Shown here: one piece after another, positions 1 to 4,756 of the stretch
Layout: every line of letters begins with the position of its first letter
Numbering within the stretch: position 1 is the first letter of the stretch
DNA from: PVC group bacterium
GTDB lineage: Bacteria; Verrucomicrobiota; Kiritimatiellia; CAIKKV01; PXCX01
Reading direction: 5' to 3'
NCBI GenBank assembly: GCA_003565195.1
Contig: PXCX01000258.1
Span: forward strand, 1 to 5,331
Length of the DNA stretch: 5,331 nt
Position numbers and translations under genes: made by a program
Notes under the pieces: model-generated
Told to the model about the DNA's origin: nothing
What the model saw: only the letters and a program-made list of their open reading frames with translations
Databases searched by the model: none

Positions 1-270
1 CCTACTGTCAGGAATTTTAGCCTGCCACCTATACCCTCGAAAGCGGCGCGGCGCGCATTCAAAGAAGATCAGCCGCTTATGGCAAAACTTCACGGCTATC
101 CTGAAACGAGTTGATGAATTGCCAGGACCTGCTATGATGGGAGGGCGTTGTTGACGGCGGGTCGCGACCATCTCAACGATCTGGTCCAGCGTCTGGATCT
201 TCGGGATCGGGCGGATTGCACTCGCAACTATCGCTCACTGCGAATAACGGTGTGAACAGAAAGGAACAAC
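1..270. other. Upstream non-coding region with structured segments
   Basis: No convincing complete gene is seen here. Two plus-strand frames are open from the left edge, to stops at 112-114 and at about 149-151, and the minus strand is open from 234 to 1 (78 codons); none gives a protein I recognise as a whole. The 145-210 part is rich in short inverted repeats: CGTTG at 146-150 with CAACG at 174-178, the 10-bp palindrome GGTCGCGACC at 160-169, and TCCAG/CTGGA with a 3-nt loop at 185-197. These could fold in the leader of the downstream nuclease mRNA. A 7-bp inverted pair (AAGCGGC at 41-47, GCCGCTT at 72-78) is also present. The region most likely holds the promoter and 5' leader, perhaps over decayed coding sequence. 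Confidence 0.5.
111..138 (+). promoter_or_regulatory. Candidate sigma70 promoter for the nuclease-transporter operon
   Basis: A -35-like TTGATG at 111-116 (4 of 6 to TTGACA) is separated by 16 nt from a -10-like TATGAT at 133-138 (5 of 6 to TATAAT). Transcription would start near 145 and give a leader of roughly 125 nt before the ATG at 271. This is the best pair I could find by eye upstream of the first gene. A closer TTGACG at 151-156 has no acceptable -10 partner. Confidence 0.35.
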
Positions 271-1686
271 ATGAATCAAACGACATCACTCGGTTTTTTC
301 GGGGCGGCCCGGAATGTGACGGGATCGTCATACCACGTGCGCCACAGAGACCGCAACTGGCTGATCGATTGCGGAATGTACCAGGAACGCAAGTTTCGGG
401 ATCGTAACTGGAACGATTTTCCCGTCAAACCCGGGACGATCAATGCGGTGTTGTTGACTCACGCGCACGTGGATCACTGTGGCTTGCTTCCACGATTGGT
501 CAGCCAGGGGTTCAGCGGCCCGATTTACTGTACCGAGGCGACCGCGGAGATCGCACAGATTATCCTGATGGATGCCGCCAAGTTGCAGGAGGAAGATGCG
601 CGGTTCAAGAAAATGCGTCATGAACGCGAGGGCCGCAAGAGTAAATATCCGGAAGTCCCCCTGTATACGGTGGCGGACGCCGAGGCCTGCTGCCGACTGC
701 TGAAACCGGTACCGTTTCATCAAGCGGTTTCGTTAGACGGTGATAATACGGCTGAGTTCATTCCGGTGGGACATATCCTGGGGGCCGCGGCGATCCGTTT
801 GGAGCTGGCCGGGAAATCGCCACGCCGGATCGTGTTTTCCGGTGATGTCGGCCGATCGAATAACCCACTGTTGCCGGCCCCGGCATCGGTTGGGCCGGCG
901 GACATTGTGGTCATGGAATCGACCTACGGGGATCGTAAACACCATCCCGAATCGACCGTGGCCGAAGAGTTGGAGAAAGTGATCCGGCGTACATGGGAAG
1001 CCGGCGGCAACCTGGTGATCCCCACCTTCGCCGTGGAACGTGCCCAGGAGCTGATGTACCACATGAATGTGTTGCTGAAGGCCGATCGTATCCCGCACTT
1101 GATGGTCTTTGTGGACAGCCCCATGGCGGTGGCGGTAACCGATGTGTTCGCCAAACGGCTTGATCTGTTGCGCCCCAAACCGGCGGCCGATTATCGCGCG
1201 GGACATTCCCCCTTCGAGTTTCTGGGGTTGAACCTGGTCCGCACGGTTGACGAATCCAAGGCGATCAACCATATTCGGGGAACGATCGCGGTGATGGCCG
1301 GTTCCGGGATGTGTACAGGCGGCCGGATCAAGCATCATCTGGTCAGCAATATCGGTCGTCCCGAGAGCGCCCTTGTGTTCGTCGGCTACCAGGCCGAAGG
1401 GACCTTGGGACGACAAATTGTGGATGGCGCCGAAGAAGTTCGGATTCTGGGTCAGCCCCATGCCGTGGAAGCGGCCGTCGAACAGATCCACGGGTTTTCC
1501 GCGCATGCCGATGCCGATGAACTGCTGACCTGGCTCGACAGCGTCGAGGGAGCGCCGCGACGTATTTTCGTGACGCATGGCGAAAAAAACGCGGCCGGCG
1601 CGATGGTCGAGCGCGTGCAAGCGCACGTCGGCGACTCGGTCGAAGTCTCGGCGCCCGATTATAGTGATGAAATTGTGCTCGATTAA
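271..1686 (+). CDS. MBL-fold/beta-CASP RNA-processing exonuclease-type metallohydrolase
   Basis: This predicted cytosolic zinc-dependent nuclease belongs to the metallo-beta-lactamase/beta-CASP family (bacterial relatives of CPSF73/Ysh1), whose members cut or trim RNA. At 471 residues it is full length for the short form without KH or other RNA-binding extensions. Visible motifs in order are D33 in IDCG (motif 1), HAHVDH at 64-69 (motif 2, zinc ligands), H168 in GHILGAA (motif 3), D192 in FSGDVG (motif 4), E216 in ESTYGDR (beta-CASP motif A), SGMCTGGR at 345-352, H412 in HGFSAHAD (motif B) and H436 in THGE (motif C). The beta-CASP cap lies roughly at residues 205-400, inserted in the MBL fold. 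All catalytic residues look intact, so it should be active. The start is supported by AAGGA at 261-265, five bases before ATG, and by the family-typical N-terminus (GFFGAARNVTGSSY). The 21-nt gap to the next gene suggests co-transcription. The family is certain; whether the substrate is RNA, and which RNA, is inferred. Confidence 0.95.
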   Translation: MNQTTSLGFFGAARNVTGSSYHVRHRDRNWLIDCGMYQERKFRDRNWNDFPVKPGTINAVLLTHAHVDHCGLLPRLVSQGFSGPIYCTEATAEIAQIILMDAAKLQEEDARFKKMRHEREGRKSKYPEVPLYTVADAEACCRLLKPVPFHQAVSLDGDNTAEFIPVGHILGAAAIRLELAGKSPRRIVFSGDVGRSNNPLLPAPASVGPADIVVMESTYGDRKHHPESTVAEELEKVIRRTWEAGGNLVIPTFAVERAQELMYHMNVLLKADRIPHLMVFVDSPMAVAVTDVFAKRLDLLRPKPAADYRAGHSPFEFLGLNLVRTVDESKAINHIRGTIAVMAGSGMCTGGRIKHHLVSNIGRPESALVFVGYQAEGTLGRQIVDGAEEVRILGQPHAVEAAVEQIHGFSAHADADELLTWLDSVEGAPRRIFVTHGEKNAAGAMVERVQAHVGDSVEVSAPDYSDEIVLD

Positions 1687-1707
1687 TCCAATTGGAATTC
1701 ATCAGCC

Positions 1708-4038
1708 ATGACGACCCGGGTTGACCCATCAGCCGGCGAATTGCCGGCGACCACATCAGGTGGCGGCTATCGTTTCGGCGCCTTCAAAGGCGTGTTTACG
1801 CCCAGTATTCTGACCATTCTCGGCGTGGTCATGTATCTACGGCTGGGCTGGGTGCTTGGCCAGGTGGGCTTAGCACGGACGCTGTTGATTGTGGTGATGA
1901 GCTGTTCGATCACCTTCCTGACCGGCTTGTCGCTGGCGGCGTTGGCCACCAACATGCGGGTCCGGTTGGGGGGCGCGTATTTCATCATCTCGCGCTCCTT
2001 GGGTATTGAGGCCGGGGCGGCTATCGGGGTTCCCCTGTTCCTCGCGCAGGCGGTCGGCATTGCGTTTTACCTGATCGGGTTTGCCGAGTCGGTCAACGTT
2101 CTTTTCCCGGTCATCGATCCGCGGATCCTGGCCCTGGTTACCCTGGTGGTCATGAGCCTGCTGGCGGCCCGCTCGGCGGATCTGGCCCTGCGCGCCCAGT
2201 TCCTGGTCATGGCGTTGATCGCGGCCTCCCTGGCCTCCTTTTTCCTGGGACTCGGGAGTCTGGCGCCGGTATCGACGACGCCCGGAACATCCCTGGCTTC
2301 GCCGGCGGGACTTTCCTTCTGGGTCGTGTTTGCCGTGTTTTTCCCGGCGGTAACCGGGATCGAGGCCGGTTTGTCGATGTCCGGCGATCTGAAGAATCCA
2401 GCGCGAGCCTTGCCGTTGGGAACCCTGGCGGCGGTCATTGCCGGCTTAATGGTGTACCTGGCGATTCCTATCGTCTTTCACCTGTCCGGTATCGAGCGGT
2501 CGGTGTTGATCGACGATTCGATGGCCATGCAACGCGTAGCGCGTTGGCCGGCGTTGATTGCGGCCGGCTTGTGGGCTGCGGCGCTTTCCAGTGCCCTGGG
2601 GGCCATGCTAGGCGCGCCGCGGACCTTGCAGGCGTTGGCGCGTGACCGGGTGGTGTTCCGGTTCCTGGGACGGGGATACGGGAAAGGCGGCGATCCGCGC
2701 TTGGCTTCCGGTGTGGCGTTCGCCATTGCGATTGTGACGATATGGATGGGGGATCTCAATCGGATTGCGCCGGTCCTGTCGATGTTTTTCCTGACCTCCT
2801 ACGGATTACTGAATTTGTCCGCCGGTTTGGAGACCTTGATCTCGCCGGCATCCTGGCGGCCGCGTCTCCGTTTGCGGGCCGTCTATCCGTTATGCGGTTT
2901 CTTCGGGTGTGTGGTCGTGATGTTGATGATCAATGCCGGCGCGACGTTGATTGCCTGGACGGTGGCCGGCATCATTTTCTACCTCATGAAGCGTCGTAGC
3001 ATCAAGGCGCGCTGGGGGGATTTGCGGCGGGGACTGATCTTGACGGTTATGCGGCGCTCGCTGTATACGCTGGCCCGGTTGCCGCCCGAAGCACGTACCT
3101 GGCAGCCGAATGTGCTGGTCCTCAGCGGATTGCCGTCCCGGCGATGGCATTTGGTCGAAATGGCCAACGCGTTATGTAAGGGACGCGGTTTGATGACGGT
3201 TGCATTCGTCGTGCCGCGGGAAGGGTATACCCCGGACCGGCAGGTTACGATTCGAACGGCCATCGCCAATCATTTGCGGCGCGATCACATTGAAGCGTTG
3301 GTCTGTGTCTATCCGCACGAGGATCCTGCCGCCGGCGCTTTGAATCTGGTGAATACCTATGGGTTGGGTCCGCTGGTGCCCAACATCCTGGTGCTCGGGC
3401 ATGTAAAATCCGCGTCGGCCGGGCAAGCGGCCCGATTCGGCAATCTCCTGCGTTCCGCGTATACCGCCCGCAAGAACGTGATTATCGTGAGAGAGAGTGG
3501 TGACGCGGCGACTGATACGGGAATGTCATTCGAGGCGCTGGACGGTCTTGCCGCATCCAATGGCTCGCTCAAGGCCGACGGTCGGACGGGTCGCCGGATT
3601 GACGTCTGGTGGGGGATGAAGTCGCCGAATCGGGATTTAATGCTGGCGTTGACCATTTTGATGCAGCGCAGTGAAGCTTGGGCGGACGCCAAGGTCCGGC
3701 TCATGATCGTGGTGGAAGCTGGCGGCGCCCGTCAGGGCACCGAGGATTCCATCAGACAGTTCCTGTGGTCGGAACGTATCCATGCCGAACCGCATGTGCT
3801 GGTTCGGAACGGTGAAACCGTGTTCGATATGATTGCGGCGACCTCGTCCGATGCCGACCTGGTACTGATGGGATTGCGTCCGCCGGCCGGGGATGAATCC
3901 GATGCCGATTACGGTTGCTATTGCAGTCGGATTGCCTCGCAAACCGGTGACTTTCCCTTGTTGGCGTTGGTCCTGGCGGGGGAAGCCATTCCGTTTGCCC
4001 AACTCTTTGCCAGCGCCGATGCCGGGAGGGAGTCCTGA
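1708..4038 (+). CDS. SLC12-like (Na-K-Cl cotransporter-type) transporter, APC superfamily
   Basis: This 776-residue inner-membrane transporter resembles eukaryotic cation-chloride cotransporters over both halves. The membrane half (about residues 25-427) has some 12 hydrophobic segments. Family-like blocks are FGAFKGVFTPSILTILGVV at 23-41, GGAYFIISRSLG at 88-99, YLIGFAESV at 121-129, FFPAVTGIEAGLSMSGDLKN at 211-230 and LSSALGAMLGAPRTLQALARD at 293-313. Y121 corresponds by eye to the potassium-binding TM3 tyrosine of NKCC1, and the adjacent S294/S295 fall where the TM8 sodium site lies; these equivalences are inferred. The cytosolic half (about 465-776) carries the SLC12 C-terminal pattern: LVLSGLPSRRWHL near 470, RIDVWW at 630-635 and DLVLMGLRPP at 717-726. 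It lacks the long phosphoregulated N-terminus of animal NKCCs. The ATG at 1708 has only a weak GGA 11 nt upstream, so translation may be coupled to the nuclease gene 21 nt before it. The ions moved cannot be read from sequence; some bacterial homologues may instead carry amino acids. Confidence 0.88.
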   Translation: MTTRVDPSAGELPATTSGGGYRFGAFKGVFTPSILTILGVVMYLRLGWVLGQVGLARTLLIVVMSCSITFLTGLSLAALATNMRVRLGGAYFIISRSLGIEAGAAIGVPLFLAQAVGIAFYLIGFAESVNVLFPVIDPRILALVTLVVMSLLAARSADLALRAQFLVMALIAASLASFFLGLGSLAPVSTTPGTSLASPAGLSFWVVFAVFFPAVTGIEAGLSMSGDLKNPARALPLGTLAAVIAGLMVYLAIPIVFHLSGIERSVLIDDSMAMQRVARWPALIAAGLWAAALSSALGAMLGAPRTLQALARDRVVFRFLGRGYGKGGDPRLASGVAFAIAIVTIWMGDLNRIAPVLSMFFLTSYGLLNLSAGLETLISPASWRPRLRLRAVYPLCGFFGCVVVMLMINAGATLIAWTVAGIIFYLMKRRSIKARWGDLRRGLILTVMRRSLYTLARLPPEARTWQPNVLVLSGLPSRRWHLVEMANALCKGRGLMTVAFVVPREGYTPDRQVTIRTAIANHLRRDHIEALVCVYPHEDPAAGALNLVNTYGLGPLVPNILVLGHVKSASAGQAARFGNLLRSAYTARKNVIIVRESGDAATDTGMSFEALDGLAASNGSLKADGRTGRRIDVWWGMKSPNRDLMLALTILMQRSEAWADAKVRLMIVVEAGGARQGTEDSIRQFLWSERIHAEPHVLVRNGETVFDMIAATSSDADLVLMGLRPPAGDESDADYGCYCSRIASQTGDFPLLALVLAGEAIPFAQLFASADAGRES

Positions 4039-4124
4039 TGATGCCGACCTTTACCTATGGCGTGAATATTTGCGGGAACGTGCCTGTCCTTGAAGTTCGA
4101 AAGTCCGACAGACGGATTTTCTGA
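4038..4124 (+). CDS. Possible 28-residue coupled microprotein ORF
   Basis: An ATG at 4038-4040 overlaps the transporter stop as TGATG, with a second ATG immediately after it at 4041. A strong purine-rich Shine-Dalgarno stretch, GGGAGGGAG at 4024-4032, sits five bases upstream inside the transporter gene. The ORF encodes 28 residues, beginning MMPTFTYGVN and ending in a basic tail (KSDRRIF), and stops with TGA at 4122-4124. There is no membrane segment or recognised motif. The overlap and ribosome site are what a translationally coupled gene would show, but the ORF is short enough to be chance or the remnant of a longer gene. I do not recognise it and assign no function. Confidence 0.22.
   Translation: MMPTFTYGVNICGNVPVLEVRKSDRRIF
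4100..4120 (+). terminator. Weak candidate intrinsic terminator after the transporter gene
   Basis: AAAGTCCG at 4100-4107 can pair with CGGATTTT at 4113-4120 around an ACAGA loop (8 pairs including one G-U). The four T residues form part of the stem and are followed by C, so there is no free U-tract. The hairpin sits between the transporter stop and the regulator promoter, which is where a terminator would be expected, but it is weak. Confidence 0.25.
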
Positions 4125-4164
4125 AGAAACGGAGCCACCATGGGAACCGGCATCGTACTGCCGG

Positions 4165-4196
4165 AACAATATTGTTGCATTGTTGCGCAACAATGC
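4165..4196. promoter_or_regulatory. Compound ArsR-type operator: nested palindromes of ATTGTTGC
   Basis: Bases 4177-4196 form the perfect 20-bp palindrome GCATTGTTGCGCAACAATGC. Directly abutting it, 4165-4176 form the perfect 12-bp palindrome AACAATATTGTT. Read as units, the octamer ATTGTTGC occurs at 4171-4178 and again at 4179-4186, then inverted as GCAACAAT at 4187-4194, with a further inverted AACAAT at 4165-4170. The site overlaps the candidate -35 and fills the spacer of the promoter in front of the ArsR-family gene. ArsR/SmtB dimers bind imperfect 12-2-12-type palindromes in such positions, so autorepression is the natural inference. The arrangement could hold two dimers. Confidence 0.8.
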
Positions 4197-4204
4197 GGTA
4201 TAAT
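4175..4204 (+). promoter_or_regulatory. Promoter of the ArsR-family regulator, likely giving a leaderless mRNA
   Basis: A perfect -10 hexamer TATAAT lies at 4199-4204. The best -35 candidate is TTGCAT at 4175-4180 (3 of 6 to consensus) with an 18-nt spacer that lies entirely within or beside the palindromic operator. Transcription would start at about 4210-4212, on or next to the A of the ATG at 4212, so the message would have essentially no leader. No Shine-Dalgarno site precedes that ATG, which agrees with this. A weak -35 with the repressor site over the spacer is typical of self-repressed regulators. Confidence 0.65.
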
Positions 4205-4211
4205 CGGCGGC

Positions 4212-4523
4212 ATGAATACGGAACAACTGAAAGCGCGGGCGCGGGTGATGAAAGCGTTGGCTAGTCCGGTGCGCCTGAAAATCGTGGACGAGTTGAGCCG
4301 GGGCGAACGCTGCATCTGCGAATTGCAACCCCTGTTCCCGATGAATAAGTCTACGCTCTCGCGGCATGTAACAGAGCTGAAAAACGTCGGCATCGTGGGT
4401 GAACGGCGCGAGGGCGCCAGGATTTACCTGAGGTTGCTGACCCCGTGCGTCCTGAGCATGTTCGATTGCGCGATGAGGGTGATTCGCGCGGAAGCGAAGC
4501 GTCGGACAAGCGCGGCCTCCTAA
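4212..4523 (+). CDS. ArsR/SmtB-family metal(loid)-responsive repressor
   Basis: This 103-residue winged-helix repressor releases DNA when a metal, metalloid or other thiol-reactive ligand binds. The N-terminal helices contain the hallmark KALASPVRLKIVDEL at 14-28. The effector site is probably the CxC in ERCICEL (C34, C36), which resembles the CVC of arsenic-responsive ArsR, with C79 (TPCV) and C86 near the C-terminus as further candidate ligands. The recognition helix is MNKSTLSRHVTELKNVGIV at 44-62, followed by the wing ERREGARIYLRL at 64-75. I chose the ATG at 4212 because residue 1 then fits the family and the operator and TATAAT lie just upstream. An in-frame ATG at 4140 with GGAG five bases before it would add 24 residues encoded by the operator itself. 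The next gene is a UPF0718-type permease, a common partner and probable target. The effector identity is not visible. Confidence 0.9.
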   Translation: MNTEQLKARARVMKALASPVRLKIVDELSRGERCICELQPLFPMNKSTLSRHVTELKNVGIVGERREGARIYLRLLTPCVLSMFDCAMRVIRAEAKRRTSAAS

Positions 4524-4532
4524 AAAACAAAC

Positions 4533-4543
4533 TGACTTAACCA
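4533..4543 (+). repeat. Left copy of 11-bp direct repeat (putative target-site duplication)
   Basis: TGACTTAACCA at 4533-4543 matches TGACTGAACCA at 4746-4756 in 10 of 11 positions. The pair lies immediately outside the inverted repeats of the intergenic element. The single mismatch would mean an old insertion, or coincidence. Confidence 0.5.
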
Positions 4544-4677
4544 CTGTCATCCCATGGAATAAAGGAATGATGGAAGATTGGAATAACGATAGAAGGCCAA
4601 ACCCGTTATTTAGCAGCCGGAAAACATGAAACGCAAAATTGGCGCATCACCGGAATCTTAAAACGTACGCATCATAT

Positions 4678-4704
4678 TTGCGCTATTTACCAAAATTCCA
4701 TAAT
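4678..4704 (+). promoter_or_regulatory. Weak possible promoter inside the element, facing the permease
   Basis: TTGCGC at 4678-4683 and CATAAT at 4699-4704 (5 of 6 to TATAAT) are 15 nt apart, which is shorter than the usual spacing. If real, the inserted element would give the permease its own promoter outside the ArsR operator. The support is weak. Confidence 0.15.
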
Positions 4705-4723
4705 CCCAGTATTCCAACATTCC

Positions 4724-4740
4724 GCATCCCTATGGGATGC
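4724..4740. repeat. Perfect 7-bp hairpin at the right end of the element
   Basis: GCATCCC at 4724-4730 and GGGATGC at 4734-4740 are perfect complements around a TAT loop. No T-run follows, so it is not an intrinsic terminator. It sits inside the right terminal repeat, 15 nt before the permease ATG, where it could affect ribosome access or mark the element end. The left arm lacks a matching hairpin. Confidence 0.6.
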
Positions 4741-4745
4741 TACTG

Positions 4746-4756
4746 TGACTGAACCA
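4746..4756 (+). repeat. Right copy of 11-bp direct repeat (putative target-site duplication)
   Basis: TGACTGAACCA here pairs with the copy at 4533-4543. Its last base is the A of the permease ATG, and its internal TGA at 4750-4752 is the in-frame stop that closes the permease reading frame upstream, so the repeat helps define the start. Confidence 0.5.

Larger units (their letters stand above)
4544..4745. mobile_element. MITE-like element with terminal inverted repeats
   Basis: This AT-richer, non-coding block lies between two GC-rich genes. Its ends are imperfect inverted repeats: 4548-4586 matches the reverse complement of 4701-4739 at 27 of 39 positions, with an 8/8 outer block (CATCCCAT at 4548-4555, ATGGGATG at 4732-4739) and an 18/23 inner block built on GGAATG-TGGAA-TGG. 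Purine-rich GGAAT units recur within the arms. TGACTTAACCA at 4533-4543 and TGACTGAACCA at 4746-4756 flank it as an 11-bp direct repeat with one mismatch, resembling a target-site duplication. It carries no ORF of note and no transposase, so it would need mobilising in trans. It could alternatively be a REP-like or structured intergenic repeat. Confidence 0.6.

Noticed and set aside
216..407. Plus-strand ORF of 63 codons overlapping the nuclease start
   Set aside because: It is out of frame with the nuclease and has no ribosome site or recognisable product.
733..1626. Long minus-strand ORF of 297 codons inside the nuclease gene
   Set aside because: It is a shadow of the intact, motif-complete plus-strand nuclease gene; its translation is His/Arg/Gly-rich with no recognisable domain.
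1687..1696. 10-bp palindrome TCCAATTGGA between nuclease and transporter
   Set aside because: It is short and isolated, with no nearby promoter elements; probably chance, although its GGA may serve as a weak ribosome site.
3918..4550. Minus-strand ORF of 210 codons across the transporter end and the regulator
   Set aside because: It runs antisense through two well supported features, the operator and the regulator, and has no family-like motif.
4724..4740. Hairpin as an intrinsic terminator between regulator and permease
   Set aside because: The 7-bp stem is followed by TACTGTGAC rather than a T-run, and it lies inside the terminal repeat of the element.
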